A stretch of 64,000 nt of DNA, taken from NCBI RefSeq assembly GCF_029269265.1, contig NZ_JARIXP010000004.1, forward strand, positions 1 to 64,000, written 5' to 3'. Both the position numbers and the translations under genes were made by a program. A model generated the notes under the pieces. It saw only the letters and a program-made list of their open reading frames with translations, was not told where the DNA came from and searched no databases. Of this stretch, positions 55,852-64,000 are shown one piece after another; the first letter of the stretch is position 1, and each line of letters starts with the position of its first letter. Source of the DNA: Rheinheimera sp. 1928-s. GTDB taxonomy: Bacteria > Pseudomonadota > Gammaproteobacteria > Enterobacterales > Alteromonadaceae.

Positions 55852-57129
55852 TTACACCAGCAAACCCCAATCTTCATAAGCGGCTTTAGCCAGTTGTTCC
55901 CGAAATTGTGGTGCTGCTATATCAATTAAGGCTCTGGCTCTTTCGGTCAAACTGCGCGCCCGCAAGTTTGCCACTCCAAATTCTGTCACCACATAATGCA
56001 CATGAGCCCGGGTCGTGACCACACCAGCGCCAGGCGCCAATAAAGAACTGATACGGGACACTGTGCCGCCCGCAGCTGTGGCAGGTAAAGCAATGACAGA
56101 ACGCCCGCCTTCAGACAAAGCTGCACCACGCACAAAATCCATCTGCCCGCCCACTCCTGAATAAATACGGGTTCCCAATGAATCGGCACAAACCTGACCG
56201 GATAAATCCACCTGCAAAGCACTGTTGATTGCCATCACCTGCGGGTTCTGCCGGATCACAGCCGTGTCATTGGTGTAAGCCACATCTAAAAACACCACTT
56301 CAGGGTTATCATCCACAAAGTTGTACAAAGCCTGGCTGCCCATCGCAAAAGTAGTGACTATTTTGCCCGGATGTTTTTTCTTATTACGGTTGGTAAACAC
56401 GCCTTTTTCCAGTAAAGGCAATACGCCATCGGAAAACATTTCGGTATGAATACCTAAATGCTGCCTGTCACCAAGACAAGCCAGAGTGGCGTCAGGAATA
56501 GCCCCTATGCCCATTTGCAGGCAATCACCATCACGCACTAAACTCGCCACATGACGGCCTATTTGTGCTGTCACCGGATCAACCACAGCAGGTAAATGCA
56601 AAGGAATAGGACTCTCGAGTTCCACATAAGCGGCAAAATCTTTCAGATGCACAAAAGAATCGCCATGAGTGCGGGGCATATTCGGATTGACTTGTGCAAT
56701 GATTTTTTTCGCCGATTGCAAAGCCGCTCTGGTTGCCTCAACTGAAATACCCAGACTACACAAGCCATGTTTATCCGGTGGCGATACCTGAATAATAGCG
56801 GTATCGAGCTTTTGCTCCCCACTGCGGAATAACTTAGGAATTTCCGATAAAAAGGCAGGCACATAATCAGCCAGCCCCGCATTCACTGCTGGGCGACTGG
56901 GTCTGCCAACAAAAAACACCCGCTGGCGTAAATGGCCTTTGAGCTCATGAGCACACAAAGCTTCGCTGTGTTCTGTGTGCAGGCTAAGTAAGGTCAGGTT
57001 TTGTTTATCCAACGCAACACGGGCAAGGCCATTGAGCATGGCATAGGGAGTTGCCGCCATCGAATGACACCAAATGGTTTCGTCATTCTGGATCAATGAA
57101 AGCGCCTGTTCGGCCGAGTAACAACGCAT
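55852..57129 (-). CDS. Acetyl-CoA hydrolase/acyl-CoA transferase family protein
   Basis: A 425-residue member of the Cat1/4-hydroxybutyrate CoA-transferase family. The likely catalytic Glu is in GIHTEMFSDGVLPLL, and GVGGQMDFVRGAALSEGG is present. The C-terminal CoA-binding block VVTEFGVANLRARSLTERARALI completes the pattern. It would transfer CoA between acetate or a short acid and acyl-CoA, or hydrolyse acetyl-CoA; the substrate is not clear. A thiolase gene lies 1.5 kb away on the same strand, which suggests short-chain acyl-CoA metabolism, although two plus-strand genes separate them. Confidence 0.85.
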   Translation of the reverse strand: MRCYSAEQALSLIQNDETIWCHSMAATPYAMLNGLARVALDKQNLTLLSLHTEHSEALCAHELKGHLRQRVFFVGRPSRPAVNAGLADYVPAFLSEIPKLFRSGEQKLDTAIIQVSPPDKHGLCSLGISVEATRAALQSAKKIIAQVNPNMPRTHGDSFVHLKDFAAYVELESPIPLHLPAVVDPVTAQIGRHVASLVRDGDCLQMGIGAIPDATLACLGDRQHLGIHTEMFSDGVLPLLEKGVFTNRNKKKHPGKIVTTFAMGSQALYNFVDDNPEVVFLDVAYTNDTAVIRQNPQVMAINSALQVDLSGQVCADSLGTRIYSGVGGQMDFVRGAALSEGGRSVIALPATAAGGTVSRISSLLAPGAGVVTTRAHVHYVVTEFGVANLRARSLTERARALIDIAAPQFREQLAKAAYEDWGLLV

Positions 57130-57340
57130 ATAAGTCCTCTGCTTCAGATAAATAGTCTGTGTAGTTTAGTTGGTTTTGATCAGGCGAATACTGATAAGGA
57201 TCAACAGAAACCATTGATAAAAGTAAATTTTTTGTTGTGTTAGCTGGGCTAATTCAAGCTGAAACAAGTAACAAAGCCACACTAAATTTTACAGAGCGTT
57301 CAGCGATGAAAGTCTGTTGTTCAACACAAGGATGAATGAA

Positions 57341-57880
57341 ATGAAAGTTGTTCTGTTATATCCCCTGCTGATGGTTGCTTTAACGGGTTGCGCAGTGCAA
57401 CAAGAACCTGCACCAGTCAAACCGGGCTTGACGGCTTGGGATGCCATAGTAATGTCTGAGCAGTCAGCGCCCGCGGTCGTACCAGGTCTATTTTCGCTGG
57501 AGATAAAAAATGCAGCAAAGGTAGGTAAGGTGGTTTACCTGAATACAGAATACGATTACCGCGACAGACGTAATGTCACTGTGGCACTGACTGCAGAAAT
57601 GTTGGAGGAATTTGCCACACTGTATCCGGATCAAAAACCAGAGCAGTACTTTATAGGGAAAACCATAGTGGTGAATGGCGCAGCTTCACGTCAAACCATT
57701 TGGTTTATCAGCGAAGGTAAAGCATCGGAAAAGTATTATTTCCAAACCCATATTCCGGTATGGCAAACAGGCCAGATCCTGTCACCTTTAACGGCAAAGG
57801 CCTATTGGAGACAAAACAAAAAAGCGTCAGAACAATCTTTAACTGCAGAAACACCAGAGCCACAACAAACGACCAACTAA
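57341..57880 (+). CDS. Lipoprotein of unknown function
   Basis: A 179-residue lipoprotein with signal MKVVLLYPLLMVALTG and lipobox TGC (Cys17). The mature part has a conserved-looking beta-rich core (AKVGKVVYLNTEYDYRDRRNVTVALT, GKTIVVNGAASRQTIWFISEG) and a Thr/Gln-rich tail. I do not recognise the family. The ATG at 57341 is preferred over the ATG nine bases earlier because AAGGA lies nine bases upstream. It is transcribed away from the CoA-transferase gene, 211 bp apart. Confidence 0.7.
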   Translation: MKVVLLYPLLMVALTGCAVQQEPAPVKPGLTAWDAIVMSEQSAPAVVPGLFSLEIKNAAKVGKVVYLNTEYDYRDRRNVTVALTAEMLEEFATLYPDQKPEQYFIGKTIVVNGAASRQTIWFISEGKASEKYYFQTHIPVWQTGQILSPLTAKAYWRQNKKASEQSLTAETPEPQQTTN

Positions 57881-57994
57881 GGTGGACAAAAAGCTTCAGG
57901 CTGCGCTCTGCCTGCCTGTTGCGATATTCATTCGTTTAGAAATACATAATTCAAAGTTCTGTGTAAGTCATTTATCAACAAAATAAGGATATTC

Positions 57995-58600
57995 ATGAAA
58001 AGTCTTAGTGCTTTACTGATTGCATTACCATGTATCACGTTATCTCCCTTGGTCGCTGCCCATGCTGATGCATTAAATCTGACTGTCGATGTGGGCTCTG
58101 CGAAACAACAAGGCGACAGCTTCTCAGATCACGATACCTCTGTTGGCTTAACTCTGGGTTACGAGTTAACGTCTAACTGGTCACTGAATTTAAGCTATAC
58201 AGATTTTGGCAAGGTATTTACAGGCCCTGGTACATTGGTCACTGAATCGGGCAACTATGATACTCAGCATTTTATCGATACCAAAGCTTTGGGCTTAACA
58301 GCTCAGTATCTGACAGATCCTTTGATGGCTGGTTGGGCTTTTGGTGCTCGTTTTGGCCTGATGCATGTAGACACAAAATTATCCTATGTTGCACCTGAAC
58401 TCATGGGTGGTTTCAGTCACAGCAGATTAGATTCAGGCACTGCGCCACTAGTAGGAGCTTTGGCAACTTATAATCTTGCAGAAAAGCTGACTCTGATCGT
58501 CAGTGCTGATTATATGGCGGCTGACGTAGAAACTTCAGGACTTGGTGATGAAAAGATTAAAACCACACGCTTTGCTGTTGGTCTGAACTATCACTTCTGA
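57995..58600 (+). CDS. Outer-membrane beta-barrel protein (OmpA-like barrel domain)
   Basis: A 201-residue precursor with signal peptide (~1-24, cleaved near VAAHA-DALN) followed by alternating beta strands typical of an eight-stranded OmpA/OmpX-like barrel. Examples are VGLTLGYELTSNWSLNLSYTDFG and GWAFGARFGLMHVDTKLSYV; the chain ends FAVGLNYHF with terminal Phe. No peptidoglycan-binding domain. Its role is unknown. A strong terminator follows. Confidence 0.82.
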   Translation: MKSLSALLIALPCITLSPLVAAHADALNLTVDVGSAKQQGDSFSDHDTSVGLTLGYELTSNWSLNLSYTDFGKVFTGPGTLVTESGNYDTQHFIDTKALGLTAQYLTDPLMAGWAFGARFGLMHVDTKLSYVAPELMGGFSHSRLDSGTAPLVGALATYNLAEKLTLIVSADYMAADVETSGLGDEKIKTTRFAVGLNYHF

Positions 58601-58611
58601 TGAGCCCCTGG

Positions 58612-58670
58612 AACCCCGGTTCAGAGCTTTTAGTCCCTTTGCGGACAAAAACTAAACCGGGGTTTCTTTT
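58612..58670 (+). terminator. Compound terminator after the beta-barrel gene
   Basis: An outer stem AACCCCGGTT / AACCGGGGTT encloses an inner AGTCC / GGAC hairpin, followed by TCTTTT. The stem also faces the end of the convergent thiolase gene. Confidence 0.75.
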
Positions 58671-58671
58671 A

Positions 58672-59856
58672 TCAGAGTCGTTCAATCAATAAAGCAATGC
58701 CCTGCCCGCCCCCTATACACATGGTGATCAGGCCATAACGCCCTGCCGTTCTTTGTAATTCAGCCAAAGCTTTTACCACTAAAATAGCCCCCGTAGCTCC
58801 AACCGGATGCCCAAGTGCTATAGCGCCCCCGTTTGGATTTACTTTAGTGCTGTCAAACCCCAAAGTCTGACAGACCGCCATCGCCTGTGAGGCAAAAGCT
58901 TCGTTGGATTCAATCACGTCCATCTGTTGCAGTGAAAGCCCGGTCTGACTCAATAACTTTTGCACTGCGGGTATAGGCCCAAGCCCCATCAGCGCAGGTT
59001 CCACGCCGGCAAAACTATAACCAATTAATCGGGCTGCGGCTTTTACACCAAGACGATTCGCTTCACTGGCACTGGTTAACACCAAAGCGGCCGCACCATC
59101 ATTTAAACCTGAGGCATTACCCGCTGTGACCAGACCGTCCTTTTTAAATGCAGCTTTAAGGCGGCTTAAACTCTCCACTGTGGTATCAGGCCTGATATGT
59201 TCATCCTGTTTTACCCAGAGTTCGTTCTGACGGGACTGAACCACTACAGGCGCAATTTGTTCATCGAAGTAGCCTTGCTGCTGCGCATAAGCCGCACGGC
59301 GCTGACTTTCGCAGGCATAAGCATCCAGTTCACTGCGGCTAAAGCCGTATTGAGTCGCTATAGTTTCAGCAGTCAGGCCCATATGACCAGTGCCAAAAGG
59401 GTCGGACAAAATCCCTAAGGTTAAATCTGTCACTGCTGCATGACCAAGGCGTAAACCTCTGCGCACCGCAGGCAATAGATAAGCGCCATTGCTCATACTT
59501 TCAGCGCCACCGGCCAGAGCAATCTGGCTTTGGCCTAGTTGGATCAACTGAGCTGCAGAAATCACAGCTTGCAAGGCTGAGCCACATAACCTGTTGACAT
59601 TAAATGCAGCACTGGTCACAGACAACCCAGAGTTCAGCGCTATATGACGGGCTAAATAAGCATCTGCTGTTGCTGTGGTAATAATATGGCCAAAAACCGC
59701 ATGGTCAATTTGCTCTGCCACCACACCACTGCGATTGATGGTGGCTTTAGCTGCCACAGTCCCCAACTCTGCAGGACTTAACGAAGACAAAGCGCCGGCA
59801 AAACTGCCAATAGCAGTGCGTGCACCGCTAAGAATAACCACATCAGAAAGCTGCAT
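58672..59856 (-). CDS. Acetyl-CoA C-acyltransferase (thiolase)
   Basis: A 394-residue thiolase with the acylated cysteine in NRLCGSALQAVISAAQ (about residue 90). Other blocks are GNASGLNDGAAALVLTS, NPNGGAIALGHPVGATGA with the His, and the C-terminal CIGGGQGIALLIERL with the second Cys. The closest pattern is the acetoacetyl-CoA (AtoB/PhaA) group. It could degrade acetoacetyl-CoA or condense acetyl-CoA. No partner dehydrogenase is adjacent. Confidence 0.92.
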   Translation of the reverse strand: MQLSDVVILSGARTAIGSFAGALSSLSPAELGTVAAKATINRSGVVAEQIDHAVFGHIITTATADAYLARHIALNSGLSVTSAAFNVNRLCGSALQAVISAAQLIQLGQSQIALAGGAESMSNGAYLLPAVRRGLRLGHAAVTDLTLGILSDPFGTGHMGLTAETIATQYGFSRSELDAYACESQRRAAYAQQQGYFDEQIAPVVVQSRQNELWVKQDEHIRPDTTVESLSRLKAAFKKDGLVTAGNASGLNDGAAALVLTSASEANRLGVKAAARLIGYSFAGVEPALMGLGPIPAVQKLLSQTGLSLQQMDVIESNEAFASQAMAVCQTLGFDSTKVNPNGGAIALGHPVGATGAILVVKALAELQRTAGRYGLITMCIGGGQGIALLIERL

Positions 59857-60019
59857 ACGGATCCCATACTAAACAGATAATTCACTAGCATTCATAGCAG
59901 CTTATCTTAGTTCTGTGTATTTCTGCCAGTTGCGACTGCCCTTTGCCTTGTGAGAACACTAAGGCTGTACCATAGTTATCTGCCTTACTGCACATCTGAA
60001 GACGGATCAGGAACAGAGC

Positions 60020-60439
60020 ATGAGCTATCACGGACACTTTAAACTTTGGCAGGAAAATCAGCTGGTACTGGCCGAAATTTACGGCGCCTGGAGTATGGAT
60101 ACAGCACTGGATTACACAGCTCAGCTCAAACAGCTGGTTCAGTCAATGAATGGCCAGCCCTGGGCCAGAATAGTTTATTTAGATCAGTGGCAGTTAGGCA
60201 CGCCGGATTTTGAGAACGTCATGAAAGAACTGGTGAGATGGTGTGTTTTGCATCAACTGCGCTATACAGCTTATGTGTTTCATTCAAACCTGCTGAAAGA
60301 GCATCAACTGGATAAATTTATCAACTCAGCTGACTACACTAACCAGAAAAAAATATTCACCCGGCCAAATGACGCCTTCGACTGGCTGGACAGTGTCGGC
60401 TTTCCCGCTGTTAGCCGCTCTTTTCAAAAGTGTTCCTGA
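60020..60439 (+). CDS. Hypothetical protein, possibly SpoIIAA/STAS-like
   Basis: A 139-residue soluble protein with alternating beta/alpha pattern (FKLWQENQLVLAEIYGAWSMDTALDYTAQLKQLVQ, ARIVYLDQWQLGTPDFENVMKELVRWC, LRYTAYVFHS). This suggests a STAS-like or SpoIIAA-like fold, but I do not recognise a family with confidence. The start ATG follows a GGAACAGAGC Shine-Dalgarno-like stretch. It stands alone between the thiolase and a lipoprotein on the other strand. Confidence 0.65.
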   Translation: MSYHGHFKLWQENQLVLAEIYGAWSMDTALDYTAQLKQLVQSMNGQPWARIVYLDQWQLGTPDFENVMKELVRWCVLHQLRYTAYVFHSNLLKEHQLDKFINSADYTNQKKIFTRPNDAFDWLDSVGFPAVSRSFQKCS

Positions 60440-60452
60440 GGCACGGCCTCTG

Positions 60453-60902
60453 CTATAACCTGTCCGCAGGGCCACATAGAGCCAGCGTTTTCATTTCCTG
60501 ATCAGTGGCGCTGTCATTACATTCACCAATAATTCGCTCGTAACCATGTTCAAAATGACTGTCGAGTTCAAAGTAACCTTCTTTACAAAACTGTTTTGTT
60601 TCCATTAACTCAGCCAGTTCATCATACAAAGGACCTTCCCCCAGTTCTTTATCATAACGGTTGGCATTAGAAGGACGGCCTGGGCGTCTTTGCCTTTGTT
60701 GCTCTTCCGCTATGCGCTGCATCATCACTTTCTGCTCCATTTGCATAGGACGCCCTTTGCGATAGCTGAATTGCTTACTCTGATCCGGATGCACACAAGC
60801 TGTAAAAATCGCAGGAGCTGTTGAACGTCTGTGATCGGTTGACGAACATCCCACCAGCAAGCCCGCTGTGCTGATAAACACTATCCAATACTTTGCTTTC
60901 AC
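60453..60902 (-). CDS. Small lipoprotein of unknown function
   Basis: A 149-residue lipoprotein starting at GTG 60902 (KAKYWIVFISTAGLLVGCSS, lipobox LVGC) with AAGGAAG nine bases upstream. The mature protein is rich in Gln/Arg and has several cysteines (ACVHPD, QFCKEGYFELD, IGECND, ALCGP) that could form disulfides. The open frame continues 23 codons upstream but would add a non-signal segment. No recognised domain. Confidence 0.68.
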   Translation of the reverse strand: MKAKYWIVFISTAGLLVGCSSTDHRRSTAPAIFTACVHPDQSKQFSYRKGRPMQMEQKVMMQRIAEEQQRQRRPGRPSNANRYDKELGEGPLYDELAELMETKQFCKEGYFELDSHFEHGYERIIGECNDSATDQEMKTLALCGPADRL

Positions 60903-61032
60903 CTGACTATCTTCCTTATATAAAGCCTGCTCACTCAGACAGAGGGTAAATGATGAGGTTCTTTGTAGCATAAAACTTTACTGACAGGCAGCACCATCAG
61001 CCGAATAGCCAAAAACCGCTTTTGAGTAGCAC

Positions 61033-61210
61033 AAAATGTAAAACAATGGTCGGGAACCATTGTTAACAGCGGAGCGCAGCAACGCTGGCCTGAACAGGCA
61101 TTTTGCAGGACAGCAAAATGTAAAACAATGGTCGGGAACCATTGTTAACAGCGGAGCGCAGCGACGCTGGCCTGAACAGGCATTTTGCAGGACAGCAAAA
61201 TGTAAAACAG
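61033..61210. repeat. 82-bp tandem hairpin repeat, two copies plus a partial third
   Basis: Copies at 61033-61114 and 61115-61196 differ at one base; a third starts at 61197 and keeps AAAATGTAAAACA before changing. Each unit is almost all stem: AACAATGGT / ACCATTGTT, CAGCG / CGCTG, GCCTG-AA-CAGGC, and CATTTTGC / GCAAAATG across the unit junction. On the minus strand the first stem is followed by TTTTA, so the units look like serial terminators. Confidence 0.88.
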
Positions 61211-61229
61211 CCACCTGGTGGTGGCTGTT
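61202..61229 (-). terminator. Terminator of the nuclease gene
   Basis: Perfect 10-bp stem AACAGCCACC / GGTGGCTGTT with loop TGGT, followed on the minus strand by TTTTA, 30 bases past the stop. It occupies the position of the hairpin in the adjacent 82-bp repeats. Confidence 0.82.
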
Positions 61230-61258
61230 ACTTTAGTTTAGTTCAGGGCTAAAATTCA

Positions 61259-64000
61259 TTAACCAAATAACCAACCTAACACTTTGTTGATCACCGAAAT
61301 CACCCATTGCAGCACAGTATTACTTTTGCCATCTTTCACTTCAATGACATAACTGACACTGGTGCTGACACCCAAAGAGTCTGTTGCTTTAATGCTGAAA
61401 CGCAACTCCGGCTGATGTTTGGCATTCAGCTTCTTTTTCAGCGTTAACTGGCCATTTTTCAGCACCAGATACTTATCACCTTCAACCAGCTGGATTTTTT
61501 CAATCACAGCATTATTGCCTGTCGCTTGTGCCGTGACTGTCGCAAGCACAGTACCAGGCTTACTCTGATCAGAGATCACTGTAGCTAAGCCCTCAAGCGT
61601 AACCACTGGCAACTCAGGTAAATCATTCAGCTGTACTTCAATAGTGGCGGGTTCAGACACTAAACCAGATTCAGTTTGCACTGTTAAATCAAACCGCAGC
61701 ACCTGACGGCTTTCAAAGTCTAAATCAGCACCAGCAGCCACCATCAACTGACCTGTAGAGCTGATGTTAAACCATGCAGCTTGTTCACCCGACAACTGAT
61801 AATGGGCAATAGCCACTGCAGAACTGGTGACAATTTGCCCTACGACAGTGCCGGCTGCAGCCTGCTCGTCCAGCATAAACAACTGGTCCTGCACCACAGG
61901 TTTTGCAAAATGAACCGACATCACCATAGGGTCATGATCAGAGGAGCGGAACGGACCTGGCGCATAGAAGTTGGCTTTCGCTATGTCCGATTTATACTCT
62001 TCGTTGTAATCCAGAATGGCAGGTTCGTCGGCATTGATTGCCCATTCTGTCACTTCGGCCACCCGGCTTCTGATATCACCAGCGGCAAACACATGATCCA
62101 GACTGCCCGACTCACCATTAAACTGGTAAGAGCTGACTTTGTTGCCATGAGCCTGCTGGCTTAACTGCACATAACCGGCATCATTCATTGCCCGGATAGG
62201 GTCTTCCAGCATATAGGCATTAAAATCACCTACGATCACACTGTTGTCGGTTTCGACACCTGTAGGGTGACCTGCTAACCAGTTGTGCATGGCTTGTACA
62301 GCCTGCAGACGCACCGCATTCCAGCAGCCTTGTCCATCGCCTGAGTCCAGATTGGCCAGGTCGGATTTATTACTTGGACAACTGCCTTTGGAGCGTAAAT
62401 GCACCACAGTGAAATTCAACAATTCAGCAGATTGCTCTACTTTAAAGCTTTGACTGATCAGCGCCCTGTTGCCGTAATCAAAAGGCACAGCAGTAGTTAC
62501 AGCAGCCAGACCAGCCTGAGTCACTTTGTCTTTGCGATAGATAATTGCCGAGGTAATAGCGTCGGTTCCTACCTGTGGCATGGCAAAATCAACAAAAGCC
62601 CAGACATCAGCCCCCGCTTCTTCATTTAAACCACGGACTAAATCTGCAAGGGCGCTTTGTTCGGAAAAACCGTCGTTTTCCATTTCCAGCAAACCGATTA
62701 AATCGGCGTTCATGGCCGCAATAGCGGCGATAATTTTGCTGCGCTGTTTGGCAAATTCAACAGCAGTGGAAGCACCACGGGATGTAGGGAAACCGATACC
62801 TGTGCCGTCACCGTTAAAATAGTTCAGTACATTAATACTGGCGATACGGTAATCACCTTTGCTGATGGCAGGTTGTTCTGTGCGGGGATTACTGCTGATA
62901 AATACAGGTTCAGTCAGAGGATGCACCCGGTATTTACTGAAGCCATAACCAAGCACTGCATCAAAAGGCAGCACTTCATCACCCACCCTCAAGGTATTGC
63001 TGGCCGATAAACCTGGCGCAGGGTAAACCTGATCTTTATTCTGCAGATTAGAACCATCATCCAGCACCAGCTTGTTCAGGCTATTGGCTGCCATCACAGC
63101 TTTTGCTGCATCGCCTGGTAATGCAATTTGTGTTGGCTGATACAAACGTTCAGAAGATAAGGTCAGCTCGTTGTAACGACCTAAACCGTAGTTATCAGTG
63201 ACCGTCAGACGTTCGGTTAAACGAACTTTCATGCCTTCCAGTGCTTCGAGCTGGCTTAAACTGCTGACCGGCAACGTCACAGCAACAGCTGCTATGTCCT
63301 CGCCTTCGCCACAGTCGGTTAAGTCCAGCAGTTTTGCCAATTGAGTCTGACCAAAAGACTCCTCCACCACGGCGCTGACACGAACTTTGTCACCCACTGA
63401 TGCTGCTTTACCAAACAGATTGTCGTAAACAAACACCCCTTCAGAGGTCAGAGGGTTTTGATCCTGATCGGCCATTTCTTCCTGAATAAAAAAGCCTTTT
63501 AAACCACTGTTGTCCTGATAGCTGGCAGTGACGACGGCTTCAACAGAAAGGGTCTGCCCTTTCAGTGGCGATTCATCTGTCTCGCCCTGAATAGCGGAAA
63601 TAAAGGTGGCTACATCACCACACTGGCCATGCACATAAACTGGTTCTTCCGGCTCAGGCTCTTCCGGATCAGTAGGGCCTGAGCCGTTATAAAAACCTAT
63701 ATCGCTGAAATCATCCTGAGCAAACTGCTCGTATTCCAAAGAAGGATCAAACAGGTCCGCAGGGTTGCTATCTCCCTGAGTAATTGACGCTTTACGTCTT
63801 AAGGTTTTATCTAGGGTAGAGACGCCACCTGAATTCCAGGCACTGCCCGGGTCAAAGCCAACCTGACCAAAAGAATCAATGACCAGTTCGCCTTTAGAAA
63901 GTACCAACGCATCATCACCGTTGTACCAGGATGAACTATTCAGCAACTGAGCTTTGTCTTTTAACGCCGCTACAGCATTGTTATTGGCAATCACATAGAC
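61259..64000 (-). CDS. ExeM/NucH-like extracellular endonuclease (5' end beyond the window)
   Basis: At least 911 residues, open at the right edge, so the true start and signal peptide are missing. In order: end of a lamin-tail-like domain (NGDDALVLSKGELVIDSFGQVG), and an acidic linker PEEPEPEEP. Next is an OB-fold segment, then an endonuclease/exonuclease/phosphatase domain (IASINVLNYFN, LIGLLEMENDG, VGDFNAYMLEDPIRAM, RSSDHDPMVMSVHF). Cadherin-like domains follow, and a hydrophobic C-terminal tail. This matches secreted, membrane-anchored DNases of Shewanella and relatives that digest extracellular DNA for phosphate or biofilm remodelling. The tail is not a classical GlyGly-CTERM. Confidence 0.88.
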   Translation of the reverse strand, partial: VYVIANNNAVAALKDKAQLLNSSSWYNGDDALVLSKGELVIDSFGQVGFDPGSAWNSGGVSTLDKTLRRKASITQGDSNPADLFDPSLEYEQFAQDDFSDIGFYNGSGPTDPEEPEPEEPVYVHGQCGDVATFISAIQGETDESPLKGQTLSVEAVVTASYQDNSGLKGFFIQEEMADQDQNPLTSEGVFVYDNLFGKAASVGDKVRVSAVVEESFGQTQLAKLLDLTDCGEGEDIAAVAVTLPVSSLSQLEALEGMKVRLTERLTVTDNYGLGRYNELTLSSERLYQPTQIALPGDAAKAVMAANSLNKLVLDDGSNLQNKDQVYPAPGLSASNTLRVGDEVLPFDAVLGYGFSKYRVHPLTEPVFISSNPRTEQPAISKGDYRIASINVLNYFNGDGTGIGFPTSRGASTAVEFAKQRSKIIAAIAAMNADLIGLLEMENDGFSEQSALADLVRGLNEEAGADVWAFVDFAMPQVGTDAITSAIIYRKDKVTQAGLAAVTTAVPFDYGNRALISQSFKVEQSAELLNFTVVHLRSKGSCPSNKSDLANLDSGDGQGCWNAVRLQAVQAMHNWLAGHPTGVETDNSVIVGDFNAYMLEDPIRAMNDAGYVQLSQQAHGNKVSSYQFNGESGSLDHVFAAGDIRSRVAEVTEWAINADEPAILDYNEEYKSDIAKANFYAPGPFRSSDHDPMVMSVHFAKPVVQDQLFMLDEQAAAGTVVGQIVTSSAVAIAHYQLSGEQAAWFNISSTGQLMVAAGADLDFESRQVLRFDLTVQTESGLVSEPATIEVQLNDLPELPVVTLEGLATVISDQSKPGTVLATVTAQATGNNAVIEKIQLVEGDKYLVLKNGQLTLKKKLNAKHQPELRFSIKATDSLGVSTSVSYVIEVKDGKSNTVLQWVISVINKVLGWLFG

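Larger units (their letters stand above)
60903..61258. other. 356-bp intergenic region holding the 82-bp repeats
   Basis: No convincing gene. It contains the promoter side of the small lipoprotein, two tandem 82-bp repeats and the terminator of the nuclease gene. A 78-codon minus-strand frame through the repeats is an artefact of repetition. Confidence 0.75.

Noticed and set aside
60978-61214. 78-codon minus-strand ORF across the 82-bp repeats
   Set aside because: Its protein is just two translated repeat units; there is no Shine-Dalgarno or conserved domain, and hairpins fill the region.
1-64000. tRNA, rRNA, prophage and replication-origin features
   Set aside because: I looked for cloverleaf-like tRNA sequences, rRNA motifs, phage structural genes, att duplications and DnaA-box clusters and saw none that I could support; short degenerate matches cannot be excluded by eye.

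Overview
The window is ordinary chromosome from a gammaproteobacterium. Gene content and order (sdhCDAB-sucABCD divergent from gltA, comEC-msbA-lpxK-Trm112-kdsB, lolCDE next to mfd, csdA-csdE with tcdA, an E. coli-like lysine riboswitch before lysC, NhaD, a chitinase/LPMO cluster with a NagR-like operator) point to an Alteromonadales/Chromatiales-type marine or freshwater heterotroph, most like Rheinheimera or Alishewanella. That assignment is inferred from protein flavour and synteny; no rRNA or tRNA gene was seen.

Layout. 1-330: left end of an IS200/IS605-type element (start of tnpA plus subterminal hairpin) beside the sucD terminator. 352-9988 (minus): the TCA block sdhC-sdhD-sdhA-sdhB-sucA-sucB-sucC-sucD, with intra-operon hairpins and a terminator plus perfect -10 box before sucCD. 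9989-11677: shared control region and gltA. 11698-14175: csdA-csdE and, convergent across a 43-bp perfect palindrome, tcdA. 14189-20844 (minus): comEC, msbA, lpxK, a Trm112 protein, kdsB and an RluA-type pseudouridine synthase, tightly packed. 20870-30358: DUF2062 protein, lolCDE (minus), PilZ protein, mfd-csiV, small lipoprotein. 30424-33161: radD and an HDOD protein. 33203-34830: lysC with its lysine riboswitch, directly abutted by two 127-bp tandem repeats. 35232-36479: nhaD. 36617-41267: a three-gene operon that looks like an SMC/kleisin (MukFEB/MksFEB-like) complex. 41293-49102 (minus): DnaQ-like exonuclease, cNMP/CBS/nucleotidyltransferase protein, BCCT transporter, outer-membrane porin, M49-like peptidase lipoprotein. 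49320-55840: chitin-degradation cluster, two GH18 chitinases and an AA10 LPMO, with a NagR-like operator in front. 55852-60902: acetyl-CoA hydrolase/CoA-transferase, lipoprotein, beta-barrel protein, thiolase, and two small unknown proteins. 61033-61229: 82-bp tandem hairpin repeats. 61259-64000: a large ExeM/NucH-like secreted nuclease cut by the window edge.

How it fits together. The left third is housekeeping: central carbon metabolism, Fe-S/cysteine desulfuration, LPS and lipoprotein export, transcription-coupled repair. The right half is more niche-specific: chitin capture and hydrolysis, extracellular DNA hydrolysis, acyl-CoA handling. The least well explained system is the SMC-like operon at 36617-41267. 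The most interesting non-coding structure is in the repeat families and in the lysC leader, where a riboswitch, an SD-sequestering hairpin and a repeat pair lie within about 550 bp.
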